Below, one piece after another: positions 35,000 to 44,225 of a DNA stretch of 64,000 nt. The notes beneath the pieces were generated by a model. It saw only the letters and a list, made by a program, of their open reading frames with translations, did no database searches and was not told the DNA's origin. The translations under genes and the position numbers were made by a program. The stretch spans positions 62,001 through 126,000 of the forward strand of contig JAXLYM010000026.1 in the NCBI GenBank assembly GCA_046351455.1, in the 5' to 3' direction. Origin of the DNA: JADJRH01 sp046351455. GTDB taxonomy: Bacteria; Myxococcota_A; Polyangia; Polyangiales; Polyangiaceae. The stretch's first letter is position 1. Each line of letters starts with the position of its first letter.

Positions 35000-35410
35000 A
35001 TGTCCGAGCGGCGAATCGACAATTACGCAGAGTTCTGGAAGTTCTACGTGCGCGAGCACTCGAACAAGACGAACCGACGGCTGCACTTCATCGGGAGCAC
35101 CGGGACGCTCGCGTGCGTGGCGGCCGCGATCGTGAAGCGCGATCCGAAGTACATCCTCGCGGCCGCGATCTCCGGCTACGGCGGCGCCTGGATCGGTCAC
35201 TTCGGCTTCGAGAAGAACACGCCCGCGACCTTCAAGTACCCGCTCTGGTCGTTCATCAGCGACTGGAAGATGTACGCGAAGATCCTCACCGGCACGATGG
35301 ATCAAGAGGTCGCCGACGCGATCGCCGAGCACGAGGCGAAGGCGCGTGAAGAGGCCGAAGCCGCCGCGAAATCCGCCGAGAGCGCCGCGAAACCGGCCGA
35401 TCTCAACTGA
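35000..35410 (+). CDS. DUF962/Mpo1-like protein
   Basis: The protein has 136 residues. Conserved blocks WKFYVREHSNKTNRRLHFIG (His19 and His29), YGGAWIGHFGFEKN and PLWSFISDW match the DUF962/Mpo1 family, whose yeast member is an iron-dependent dioxygenase that oxidises 2-hydroxy fatty acids. Two short hydrophobic segments fit a membrane protein. The C-terminal tail is Glu/Ala-rich. It probably acts on fatty acids in the inner membrane; the activity in bacteria is less well known. Confidence 0.85.
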   Translation: MSERRIDNYAEFWKFYVREHSNKTNRRLHFIGSTGTLACVAAAIVKRDPKYILAAAISGYGGAWIGHFGFEKNTPATFKYPLWSFISDWKMYAKILTGTMDQEVADAIAEHEAKAREEAEAAAKSAESAAKPADLN

Positions 35411-35439
35411 CCCTCAAACAGGCTCCATCGCCACGTAAC

Positions 35440-35528
35440 GCTCCCCTCCCTTCGCGAACGAAGTGAGCGATTTGGGAGGGGCGGGCCGCGCGCAGGCCGA
35501 AGGCCGAGCACGGACCGGGGGTGGGCAC
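35440..35528 (-). repeat. interspersed repeat, module A (copy 3, inverted)
   Basis: In minus orientation it starts GTGCCCACCCCCGGTCCGTG and ends GGGAGGGGAGCG. Arms CTCCCCTCCC and GGGAGGGG surround the conserved AAATCGCTC core. It fills the gap between two convergent genes. Confidence 0.85.
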
Positions 35529-35555
35529 CTGATCTGTGATCTCGAAGCGGCGATC

Positions 35556-37337
35556 TCAGTGCGTGAGCATCTTCGCGTAGTACTGGGCGATCGCGGAGCC
35601 TGAGAGGCGCGAGAAGAACGTCGAGTAGCAGATCCAGATCGCCAGGCCGTTCATGTCCTGGAACATCGGCGGGAGGTACGGGGGCGGGCGGACGATGCCG
35701 TCGGCGACGTGGGCGAAGAGGATCGGGATGTCCTCGTGCGCGACCTTGCCGACGAAGAGGAACGGGATCAGCTCCGCGCGATCCTGCTGAATCGCGGCGC
35801 GCATGAACGAGTAGTTGAGCACGATGCCCTTGCAGTACGAGGCGTCCTTCGTGAACGGGGCGCCGCCCTCCAGCGTGCCGCCGCGGAAGACGCGGTGCGT
35901 GCTCTGGAAGCACTCGTCCTCGTCGTAGCCCTCCGTGCGGTGCCACTCGAAGACGTCGAGGAAATTCGCGCCGTCCTCCGCCTTGTCGACCGCGAGGATG
36001 CGATCGTTCAGCTTCTTCGCGCGGCGCGGCGTGGAGCGGAACGTGAGGATCTCCATCAACGCGGCGAGGCCCTCCTGCACCGCGGTCGTGCGGGGTGGTC
36101 CTTTGGCGAGCCACCTCGCGACGGGCTGCGCCTGGCCGTTCAGGCTCGTCGCGACGTGCACCCAGCCCTCGTGCGCTTCGAGGATGTCGATGTCGCTCTT
36201 CGAGAACGCGGCGCCGCTGCGGATCTTCACGTAGTCGGAGCCGGCCGCGGCGTCCGCGAGCAACGTGTCGTCGACCTCCACGCGCACCGCGGAGTGGCCG
36301 AAGTACTTGTGAAGGCGCGTCGCTATCTCCGCCGCGGCCGCCTGCGCCGGGATGTCGCGCGGCGGCGTCGGGCCGAGGCGCTCGCCGCCGATCGAGGTGA
36401 GCAGGTCGTACAGCACGAAGCCCATGTCGCGCACCGTCGTGCGATCGTCCGGGAAGCGATCTTTCGGCGATCCGTAGAGGCGCTTCGAGAGCTTGTAGAA
36501 CTCGGGCGTGCCGCGCGCGCGGAGCATCTCCACGACCAGGCGGTACTCGTCGCACGTCTCGCGGAGGATGCGGCCGAGCTTGTCCTCCTTGCCGAGCTCG
36601 CGGCGGATGTCGCCGTAGATGTCCGTCAGCTCGCGCATCTTCGACTCGGGATCGAAGCCGAGATCCGGATCGTACGAGACCTTCGGGAGCTCCTTGCGGT
36701 TCTTCAGGAACTGCTCCTCGACGTGCGGCTCCCACCGGAGCGCCTGGAGGATCCGCATCGGGCGCTGCGCGTCGAGGACACGCTGCGCGAGCTGCGCGAC
36801 GATCTCCTTGTACGAACGCCACGGGCCCGTCGCGGGAGGCGGCGGCACCAGGCGCGAGCGCTCGTGGATCGGCTCCACGTCGTGCGCGCGGTCGTCGTCG
36901 CGCGAACGGTCGTCATTGCGGCCGCGGTCGTCATTGCGGCCGCGGTCGTCATTGCGGCCGCGGTCGTCGTTGCGGCCGCGGTCGTCATTGCGGCCGCGGT
37001 CGTCGTTGCGGCCGCGGTCGTCCCCGTTCTTCGGCCTTTCGTCGCCGTTCTTCGAGCGGTCGTCGCCGTTGCGCCCGTCGCCGTTGCGGCCGCGATCGTC
37101 CCCGTTCTTCGGCCTTTCGTCGCCGTTCTTCGGGCGGTCGTCCCCGTTGCGGCCGCGGTCGTCGACGCTCTTCGCGCGGGGCTCGTCGCCGTTCCGGCCG
37201 CGCGGCTCGTCGGTGGTGGCATCTCTCGCGCGCTCTCGGATCTCCGGTTCGGATCGTTCACCCACGCGCACAGAGTCGCCGGAGCGCGCGCGCCTTTCAA
37301 GGAGCGAAGCCGACCCGGGCCATTCTGTGCTAGGCAC
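35556..37337 (-). CDS. MATCAP-type metallopeptidase (DUF1704, QEGLA motif) with repeat-rich N-terminus
   Basis: About 593 residues if started at the GTG at 37337; GTG at 37271 is an alternative, and the first ATG lies after the repeats, within the conserved part. The N-terminal 180 or so residues are disordered, built of tandem DDRGRN and GDERPKN units. The conserved C-terminal domain (about 400 residues) has LEAHEGWVH (HExxxH zinc site) and TTAVQEGLAALMEILT, the signature of the family annotated as flavohemoglobin-expression-modulating QEGLA protein and now known as MATCAP-like peptidases. Its bacterial substrate is unknown. The gene is divergent from moxR, with under 80 bases between the starts. 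Confidence 0.8.
   Translation of the reverse strand: MPSTEWPGSASLLERRARSGDSVRVGERSEPEIRERARDATTDEPRGRNGDEPRAKSVDDRGRNGDDRPKNGDERPKNGDDRGRNGDGRNGDDRSKNGDERPKNGDDRGRNDDRGRNDDRGRNDDRGRNDDRGRNDDRGRNDDRSRDDDRAHDVEPIHERSRLVPPPPATGPWRSYKEIVAQLAQRVLDAQRPMRILQALRWEPHVEEQFLKNRKELPKVSYDPDLGFDPESKMRELTDIYGDIRRELGKEDKLGRILRETCDEYRLVVEMLRARGTPEFYKLSKRLYGSPKDRFPDDRTTVRDMGFVLYDLLTSIGGERLGPTPPRDIPAQAAAAEIATRLHKYFGHSAVRVEVDDTLLADAAAGSDYVKIRSGAAFSKSDIDILEAHEGWVHVATSLNGQAQPVARWLAKGPPRTTAVQEGLAALMEILTFRSTPRRAKKLNDRILAVDKAEDGANFLDVFEWHRTEGYDEDECFQSTHRVFRGGTLEGGAPFTKDASYCKGIVLNYSFMRAAIQQDRAELIPFLFVGKVAHEDIPILFAHVADGIVRPPPYLPPMFQDMNGLAIWICYSTFFSRLSGSAIAQYYAKMLTH
36909..37016 (-). repeat. coding 18-bp minisatellite (DDRGRN units)
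   Basis: Six units of GTCGTCATTGCGGCCGCG (plus strand) begin at 36909 and follow every 18 bases with rare A/G changes. They encode the hexapeptide DDRGRN. Longer imperfect units (GDERPKN type) continue to about 37190. The unit number is likely to vary between strains. Confidence 0.85.
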
Positions 37338-37346
37338 CCGGCCCAC

Positions 37347-38378
<1,032 letters not shown>

Positions 38379-38421
38379 CGGCTCGTCACGACGCGCGCCG
38401 CGGCGGCGAGAGCGAAGCCTC

Positions 38422-39057
38422 TCAGATCCCGCATGGCGTGGAGCAGTACGTCACGGCGCAGCTCGCGAGGCTCTGGAGCGCGGACGTGCCCTCCTGGTGC
38501 GCGCTGTAGCAGTCCGTCTTGCACTTCTGCGGGTCCGCCTGCGCGCCGCACGGCTTCAGGCAATCGAAGAGCGCGGTGCACGCCTCGCTGCCGAAGCAGT
38601 TGTCGATCTGGTTGCCGCATTTGTCGTATTCGCACGCCGCGCAGTTGTCGGCGGGCCCGAGCCCGCACGGGTCCGCGCAGTGCATCGCGCCGCACGAGTT
38701 GAGGCGGCCGGCGAGCGAGATGCTGTTCGGGTGATCGAACCCGCACTTGCGGAGCTCTTCCTGGCTCTGCGCGCTCCCCGCGCACGACACGAGATCCAGG
38801 CAATCCTGGCTGTCGGCGCAGCCGCAGTACGGCTTCGAGCACGCGCCGACGAGGCACGTGTCGCACTCGGTCTGGTTCACGACGGAGCACACCTGGCTCG
38901 ACGACGTGGTGGTGCCGGTCGTCTGGCCGCCGCCCCCCGTCGTCGAGGTCGTGGAGCCGCCGCCGGAGCCGCCGGTCGCGACGAATTCCTCCGTGCAGCC
39001 GGATGTGGCGAAGAGCGGGATCAGCGTGAAGAAGAAAGCAACGAAGGACGCTCGCAT
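38422..39057 (-). CDS. Cys-rich lipoprotein
   Basis: The protein has 211 residues. The lipobox is ATSGCTE (Cys21), followed by a Gly/Ser/Thr linker. From about residue 55, more than 20 Cys occur in pairs and triplets (CDTCLVGAC, CGCADSQDC, CSTPCGI), indicating a disulfide-tied surface fold. ATG 39057 was chosen because GGGGAGGT lies ten bases upstream; a TTG three codons before it is in frame but would leave no spacer. The domain resembles other Cys-rich myxobacterial surface modules; no function is known. Confidence 0.75.
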   Translation of the reverse strand: MRASFVAFFFTLIPLFATSGCTEEFVATGGSGGGSTTSTTGGGGQTTGTTTSSSQVCSVVNQTECDTCLVGACSKPYCGCADSQDCLDLVSCAGSAQSQEELRKCGFDHPNSISLAGRLNSCGAMHCADPCGLGPADNCAACEYDKCGNQIDNCFGSEACTALFDCLKPCGAQADPQKCKTDCYSAHQEGTSALQSLASCAVTYCSTPCGI

Positions 39058-39102
39058 GTTCGACAAACCTCCCCTCAGGTTACCACGCGCCGCGCGCCGC
39101 CT

Positions 39103-39570
39103 TCACAGCTCCGCGGGATCCACCATGTAGAGCCGCTCGGCCTTGCCGGAGCCGGACCACTCGACCGCGAGCGCCCCGCCCTTGCGGAAACCTTTCCACG
39201 AAGGGTCCGAGAGCAGGGACGTGACGACCAGCGAGAGCGACGGCTCGTGCCCCACCAGCACGAGGGGCGACGGCTCGCGGTGCTCGGCGAGGACGCGCAG
39301 CAGATCCCCGGGATCGCGGCCGGGCGACAGCTCCGAGCAGACGGACACGGAGTCGACCAGGTCGCACGCGCCCGCGAGGATCTCGGCCGTCTGCACCGAG
39401 CGCACGAGCGGGCTCGTCCAGATCGCGGCCGGCCTCCGCTTCGGCTTGGCGAGCCACGCGCCGACCTTGCGAGCGATCTTGCGCCCCTTCCCCGTGAGCC
39501 AGCGATCGGCGTCGGCGAGGCCGGGAGCCGCCTCGATGGCCTGCGCGTGACGCACCAGCACCAGGATCAT
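39103..39570 (-). CDS. sixA: SixA-type phosphohistidine phosphatase
   Basis: The protein has 155 residues. LVRHAQA at 5-11 holds the catalytic His8 of the histidine phosphatase superfamily, TSPLVRSVQTAE is the second Arg/substrate block, and LVGHEPSL near 110 holds the second catalytic His. The size and absence of other domains match SixA, which removes phosphate from phosphohistidine in HPt or phosphotransferase proteins. It is cytoplasmic. The gene is alone between two lipoprotein genes. Confidence 0.88.
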   Translation of the reverse strand: MILVLVRHAQAIEAAPGLADADRWLTGKGRKIARKVGAWLAKPKRRPAAIWTSPLVRSVQTAEILAGACDLVDSVSVCSELSPGRDPGDLLRVLAEHREPSPLVLVGHEPSLSLVVTSLLSDPSWKGFRKGGALAVEWSGSGKAERLYMVDPAEL

Positions 39571-39678
39571 GCGGGAGGCTTACTACAGCGACGGCGCGGG
39601 AGCGATCGCGCGCCGCCGGAGCGCGTCACGATCTGCGCGCTCCCGCGGAAACGGATCCGCCGCCGTGGCAGGCGGATG

Positions 39679-41727
39679 TCAAAACTCGCACTGCTGCGTG
39701 CTGCCGTTGCAGAAGGACCCGGCGGCCACGAACGGGCACACGTCGCCGAAGAAGTTGCCGCACGGGATGCCGCACACGTGCGCGGTGTGCGTGTAGCAAA
39801 TCTGCCCGCCGTCGCAGTCCGCGTCCGTCTTGCAGCGGCAGTTGAAGTCGTCGACGATCCCGTTGCCGTTCTGGTCGGCGCCGTCGCAGCACTCGGTGAT
39901 GTAGTAGTCGCTCGCCGAGCAGTCGTCGTCCTGGCAGTCGTTCTTGCCGTCGCAGTCGTTGTCGAGGCCGTCGGTGCACGCGGCCACGCCGAACTCCGGC
40001 ACGCCGTGCGATCCGCCGAGGCACGTCGAGCAGGGCGCCGTGTTCCAGCAGTCCGAGTCCGCGCAGTCCACGTACACGTCGCCGTCGTTGTCGATGCCGT
40101 CCTGGCACTCCTCCGGCGGGTTCGGGATGATCTGCACGTTGAGCACGAAGGGCCCTTCGTTCGCGCCGCCCTGCGGGTCCACCGTGTAGCCGTCGAGGAA
40201 CACGTAGTACGTGCCCGGGTAGAGGATGTTGAACGTGACCTTGGACGCCCACGACCCGCCGCTGTCGTCGTCGCAGGCGATCTCTTGCCCCGTGTTGCAC
40301 TTGCCGGTGCGCACGTAGAGCGTGGAGTCGAAGCTGGTCCCGATCGAGTCGAGGATCACCTTCGAAGGATCCGTCAGCACGAAGTAGAAGACGGCCTCGC
40401 CCGCGTCGCCGCCGCACGAGCCCTTCGTCTCGCTGACGTGGCCGGTCGTGTCGCCGGTGTACGTGCCGGGGCCCGGGATGAGCTTCGGCGAGAGGCAGTT
40501 CGCCTGCTGCACGACGCAGAACGGGTTGTTCGCGCAGTCCGGATCCGCGCAGTCGATCTTGCCGTCCTTGTCGTCGTCGAGCTGGTTGTTGCAGACCTCC
40601 GCGGTCGGCATGCAGTCCGGCGAGAAGGCGCACGTCGGGTCGGCGCAGTCGATCTTGCCGTCGCAGTTGTTGTCCTTGCCGTCGTCGCAGATCTCGGTCG
40701 TGCACTGCTGGCACGAGGGCGACACGATGCAGTCGGGATCGGCGCAGTCGACGGCCTTGTCGCAGTCGTTGTCGGTGCCGTCGTTGCACACCTCGGGCGA
40801 GCCGGGCGGCTGGCAGTTGCACGGCGCCTTGCCCTGGCAGTCCGGATCGGCGCAGTCGACGAGCAGATCGCAGTCGTCGTCCGTCTTGTTGTTGCAGCTC
40901 TCTTGCTTCGCCTGGCACTGGCACGCCGGGTCGGCCGCGCAGTCGTTGTCCGCGCAGTCGATCTTGTTGTCGCAGTCGTCGTCGAAGCCGTTCACGCACT
41001 TGCCGGCCTCCGACGCGGCGCACCCGCACGCGGGCTTGCCGGCGCAGTCGGAGTCGAAGCAGTCCACGATCGTGTCGCAGTCGTCGTCCTTGCCGTTGGT
41101 GCAGTTCTCGCCGCCGGGCGTCGGCGTGCAGCCGCAGGTCGGGGCGTTCGCGCACGTCGGGTCGAAGCAGTCGGCGACGCCGTTGCAGTCGTTGTCCGCG
41201 CCGTCGGTGCAGACCTCCATCGCGCCCGGGTGCACGTTCGGGTTGAGGTCGTTGCAGTCGATGCCGCCGCACGCGAGCGGGCCGAAGCCGTCGTTGTCGT
41301 CGTCGCGCGGCGTGTACTGGCACACCCCCGTGACGCATTTGTCCGAGGTGCAGAGGTCGCCGTCGTCGCAGTCCCGAGGCGTCGCGCACGTGGTCGTGCT
41401 GCCGCCCGCGCCTGTCCCGCCCGCGCCCGTGCCGCCCGCGCCGAATCCACCGGCGCCCGTGCCGCCCGCGCCGAACCCGCCCGCGCCCGTGCCGCCCGCG
41501 CCGAACCCGCCGGCGCCCGTGCCGCCCGCTCCGAATCCGCCCGCGCCGGTTCCGCCGGCGCCCGTGCCGCCGGAGCCACCTGCGATGGTGCCCTCCTGAC
41601 CGAAGAGCGGGCTGCGGCTGCACGCGGCGCCGCCGAGCGAGGTGAACAGCGCGGCCGCGATCACGAACGCGGAGGAGAGCGCCGGACGCGGCGAACGAAG
41701 CGCGGAAGAGAAGCGGGGTGCGGACAT
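39679..41727 (-). CDS. MopE-like metal-binding surface lipoprotein with Gly-rich stalk
   Basis: The protein has 682 residues. The signal peptide ends at GGAACSR (Cys35, lipobox). A Gly-rich stalk (about 48-110) repeats GTGAGGFGAGG. About ten MopE-type modules follow (C.DG.DNDCDG..DC.D.DC), each probably binding copper or calcium through Asp and Cys. A beta-sandwich domain at about 390-520 (GPGTYTGDTTGHV, DSTLYVRTG, GTYYVFLDGYT) resembles PPC-type C-terminal domains. More Cys-rich modules finish the chain. It is predicted to be an outer-surface metal scavenger or adhesin. The long antisense frame over it is a GC-bias shadow. Confidence 0.85.
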   Translation of the reverse strand: MSAPRFSSALRSPRPALSSAFVIAAALFTSLGGAACSRSPLFGQEGTIAGGSGGTGAGGTGAGGFGAGGTGAGGFGAGGTGAGGFGAGGTGAGGFGAGGTGAGGTGAGGSTTTCATPRDCDDGDLCTSDKCVTGVCQYTPRDDDNDGFGPLACGGIDCNDLNPNVHPGAMEVCTDGADNDCNGVADCFDPTCANAPTCGCTPTPGGENCTNGKDDDCDTIVDCFDSDCAGKPACGCAASEAGKCVNGFDDDCDNKIDCADNDCAADPACQCQAKQESCNNKTDDDCDLLVDCADPDCQGKAPCNCQPPGSPEVCNDGTDNDCDKAVDCADPDCIVSPSCQQCTTEICDDGKDNNCDGKIDCADPTCAFSPDCMPTAEVCNNQLDDDKDGKIDCADPDCANNPFCVVQQANCLSPKLIPGPGTYTGDTTGHVSETKGSCGGDAGEAVFYFVLTDPSKVILDSIGTSFDSTLYVRTGKCNTGQEIACDDDSGGSWASKVTFNILYPGTYYVFLDGYTVDPQGGANEGPFVLNVQIIPNPPEECQDGIDNDGDVYVDCADSDCWNTAPCSTCLGGSHGVPEFGVAACTDGLDNDCDGKNDCQDDDCSASDYYITECCDGADQNGNGIVDDFNCRCKTDADCDGGQICYTHTAHVCGIPCGNFFGDVCPFVAAGSFCNGSTQQCEF
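41400..41580 (-). repeat. coding repeat: Gly-rich stalk of MopE-like protein
   Basis: Four units of about 33 bp encode GTGAGGFGAGG in the lipoprotein stalk. Units differ mainly by synonymous changes in proline-codon-like GCG/CCG triplets of the opposite strand. Confidence 0.75.
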
Positions 41728-42018
41728 GGGACCTCGAGGAAGGCGGCCAGGGAAAGCAAGCCTCGCGCCTCCACGTGAATGGCTGGTTCCATCGCGTCGG
41801 ATCAACAAAAAACCACCCACCGTCCCCGCCGTGGCCGTGCGGATCCTGACGGTGCGCGTATGCATTGTTCTTTTTCTTTGGTGCGGGAGGCGATCTTCAT
41901 CCGCCCCGGCCCGTCTCGAACCGCGTCACGCATCCTCCTCGCGTCCCACGTCCGCGCTCCCTCGGATCGTGCGAAGGGTTGGGTGGCCGAGCGGTTCGTG
42001 GTAAGGCCCCCGACCTCC

Positions 42019-42219
42019 ATGTGGACCGCGCAGCAAGTGACGTACGAGCGCCCGCCCGAGGGCATGTCGCGCGGGCGCTTTCCGGCCCCGGCGTGGGCGA
42101 TCATCGTGCTCGCGACGGTCGTCGTGATCGCGAGCGTCGTGTTCCTCATCCTCCGAGCGCGCGCCCCGAAGCCTCCGGTCGAGGTCTTCCACGCGCCAGA
42201 CGACGGGACGAAGCGCTGA
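42019..42219 (+). CDS. small single-pass membrane protein
   Basis: The protein has 66 residues: a short cytoplasmic head (MWTAQQVTYERPPEG), one membrane helix at about 25-44 (PAWAIIVLATVVVIASVVFLIL) and a short tail. The ATG was chosen as the first that leaves a natural head; upstream in-frame codons run through non-coding sequence. It ends four bases before the flippase-like gene, so the two are cotranscribed and it may be a small partner of it. Confidence 0.6.
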   Translation: MWTAQQVTYERPPEGMSRGRFPAPAWAIIVLATVVVIASVVFLILRARAPKPPVEVFHAPDDGTKR

Positions 42220-42222
42220 ACG

Positions 42223-43251
42223 ATGGGTGACAGCAAGCTCGGACGCCGCCTGGTGGGGGCGATGCTCATCGGCGTGCTCGTGTACGGCGCCTTCGTCGCG
42301 TACCGCGGCGCCGACAAGATCGGCGCGAAGCTCACGACGTTCGCGTGGTCCACGTTCGCGATCGCGTGCGGCCTCTCGTTCGTGAACTACCTGCTCCGCT
42401 TCCTGAAGTGGGAGTACTACCTGCGCCTGCTCGGGATCCGCGACGTGCCGAAGCCGACCAGCTTCTTCACGTTCCTCTCGGGCTTCGTGCTCACGGTGAC
42501 GCCCGGCAAGGTCGGAGAGGTCTTCAAGAGCGTCATCCTCCAGCAGGTGCGCGGCGTCCCGGTGGAGCGCACCGCGCCGATCGTCGTCGCCGAGCGCGTG
42601 ACGGATCTCATCGGCGTGATCACGCTCATCGCGGTCGGCAGCTTCAGCTTCCCCGGCGGCGTCGTGTGGGCGAGCTCCGGCATGCTGCTCGTGCTCGCGA
42701 TCCTCGTGATGGTCGGATCGCCGCGCGCGTCCGACTGGGTGATCGCGGGTCTGCCGAAGTTGCCCGGCGTGCTCGGCCGCGTCGGCGGTCGCATCGGCGC
42801 GAAGATGACGGAGGCGTTCTCGCGCCTGCGCGCCATCACCGAGCCGAAGCACCTCGTGGTGCCCACGCTGCTCAGCATCGTCGGCTGGGGCCTCGAAGGC
42901 GTCGGCCTGTGGATCATCCTCGGCGGCTTCGACGAGCACCCGCCGCTCACGGTGACGGCGTTCTGCTACGCGACGGCGACGCTCGCGGGCGCGCTCATCC
43001 CGGTGCCCGGCGGTCTCGGCGTCACGGACAAGCTGCTGGAGGAGCAAATGGCGCGGCTCGGCGGCGTGCAGGCGACGACGGCCACCAGCGCGATGCTCCT
43101 CGCGCGGTTCGCGACGCTTTGGTTCGCGGTGATCGTGGGCTTCGTCGCCCTCGCGATTTTGCGTTCGATGTACCCATCTCTGAGGCCTTCGGCCCAGGCT
43201 TCGCCGGCATCGCCTCCGCGCGAAAGCGTTGACAACCAAGGCGCGACGTGA
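42223..43251 (+). CDS. flippase-like/lysylphosphatidylglycerol synthase TM-domain protein
   Basis: The protein has 342 residues with about eight membrane helices. Conserved elements SGFVLTVTPGKVGEVFKS near 88, VVAERVTDL near 124 and IPVPGGLGVTDKLLE near 263 match the family of AglD/MprF-type integral membrane proteins (UPF0104), which includes lipid flippases and the membrane half of lysyl-PG synthase. No synthase domain is fused. It probably moves or handles a lipid-linked substrate at the inner membrane. The C-terminus is Ser/Pro-rich. It forms a two-gene operon with the small membrane protein. Confidence 0.85.
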   Translation: MGDSKLGRRLVGAMLIGVLVYGAFVAYRGADKIGAKLTTFAWSTFAIACGLSFVNYLLRFLKWEYYLRLLGIRDVPKPTSFFTFLSGFVLTVTPGKVGEVFKSVILQQVRGVPVERTAPIVVAERVTDLIGVITLIAVGSFSFPGGVVWASSGMLLVLAILVMVGSPRASDWVIAGLPKLPGVLGRVGGRIGAKMTEAFSRLRAITEPKHLVVPTLLSIVGWGLEGVGLWIILGGFDEHPPLTVTAFCYATATLAGALIPVPGGLGVTDKLLEEQMARLGGVQATTATSAMLLARFATLWFAVIVGFVALAILRSMYPSLRPSAQASPASPPRESVDNQGAT

Positions 43252-43272
43252 GAGCGGGCTACCAGTCAAACG

Positions 43273-43890
43273 ATGGCGGCGCAAAGAGCCAACGCGAGCA
43301 TTGAACGAGGCACGGCGCTCGTGCAGCGGGTGATCGCTCACCTCAAAAAGAAGCCCTCGGGCGCGAAGGTGGCCGGCGCGAGCCAGGCTGCGCTCGACGC
43401 GCTCGAATCGAAGCTGATGGTCGAGCTGCCCCCGACGCTCCGCGCGTTCCTGGCGTACGACTTCACGTTCGAGAGCCTGGGCAAGCGGTACCGCGGCAAG
43501 GCGCGCTTCGGCAAAGACCCGAAGTCGCCGCGCCCTCGGATGACGAGCGTCCGGAAGCTCGCGGAGGCGATGGTCGACCTCGGGTGGACCGACTCGCGCA
43601 TCCGCGGCAAGGTGGTCCGTTTGCCGAACCTGCGCGACCAGCCCTGGAACGCGCTCTACCTGGGGGAGGCGCGGCGCGACGGCGAGCTGCTCATCCTCGG
43701 CCTCGACGCGGAGGAGACGAACGTGCACGTCTTCCCGCGCTACACGGCGTTCGACCTGTACATCGCGGAGCAGGCGGGCCTCTACCAGTTCACCGACTCG
43801 CAGCGGAACGACGATCTCGACTCGCACCTCGCGCTGAACCCCGAGCTGCACACGTCGGAAGAAGAAGAAGAGATCGACCAGGACTACTAG
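43273..43890 (+). CDS. SMI1/KNR4 (SUKH)-like protein
   Basis: The protein has 205 residues and is soluble. The segment ALDALESKLMVELPPTLRAFL at 40-60 resembles the first helix-turn of SMI1/KNR4 (SUKH) domains, and a beta-rich part with LNALYLGE-like and ILGLDAEETNVHVF blocks follows. SUKH proteins are often immunity proteins against contact-dependent toxins or act in signalling; no toxin gene is next to it, so immunity is not supported here. It ends with an acidic tail (EEEEEIDQDY). Domain call tentative. Confidence 0.55.
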   Translation: MAAQRANASIERGTALVQRVIAHLKKKPSGAKVAGASQAALDALESKLMVELPPTLRAFLAYDFTFESLGKRYRGKARFGKDPKSPRPRMTSVRKLAEAMVDLGWTDSRIRGKVVRLPNLRDQPWNALYLGEARRDGELLILGLDAEETNVHVFPRYTAFDLYIAEQAGLYQFTDSQRNDDLDSHLALNPELHTSEEEEEIDQDY

Positions 43891-43916
43891 CGGAGGGGAC
43901 GCGATCCTCGACGCTG

Positions 43917-43986
43917 GTGCCCACCCCGCAGACGCCCCCATTTTGTGGGATTTACAAGGGGGCTCCGCCCCCTCGTATCACTCCCC
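43917..43986 (+). repeat. partial module A and module B (copy 2)
   Basis: GGTGCCCACCCCGC (start of A) is followed by module B: GGGATTTACAAGGGGGC, TCC, GCCCCCTCGTATCACTCCCC. The stem AGGGGGC/GCCCCCT spans 43957-43973. It matches the inverted copy at 3481-3520 base for base over the core. Confidence 0.8.
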
Positions 43987-43998
43987 CGAAGACGAACG

Positions 43999-44222
43999 CG
44001 CCCGCTCGGCCTCCGCCGAGCGGACTCCGTCCTCCCAGCGGCGGCCATCATCCCCTGGAGCCGCTCCAAGCGTGATGGAACGTCCCCCTCCCATCGCGAA
44101 CGGAGAGAGCGATTTGGGAGGGGCGGACTTCGCGAAGCGAAGGCCGGGGGTGGGCACCCGAGCCCCCGTTTCATGCTCCCTGGAAGCGCTCGAATGCCTG
44201 CTCCGCAGCCGCAGGGAGGGGA
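43999..44222 (-). repeat. modules C-like, A (copy 4, inverted), D and E in a row
   Basis: GGACTCCGTCCTCCCAGCGG (C-like) runs into TGATGGAACGTCCCCCTCCC, the far flank of A. Module A inverted follows (to GGTGGGCACC at 44158), then D at 44153-44190 (CCGAGCCCCCGTTTCATG) and E at 44196-44222 (CCTGCTCCGCAGCCGCAGGG). Module E supplies the ribosome-binding site of the following gene. The string of modules fills the gap between two same-strand genes. Confidence 0.75.
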
Positions 44223-44225
44223 TCC

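Noticed and set aside
40448..41599. 383-codon plus-strand frame with SGSAQS repeats
   Set aside because: It is the exact opposite strand of the MopE-type repeats. Regularity comes from the real gene.
41970..42045. tRNA-like stretch (GGGTGGCCGAGCGGTTC) upstream of the small membrane gene
   Set aside because: It resembles a Ser/Leu tRNA D-arm, but no anticodon stem or T-loop (GTTCGA) follows within 90 bases and the segment enters a plausible coding sequence.
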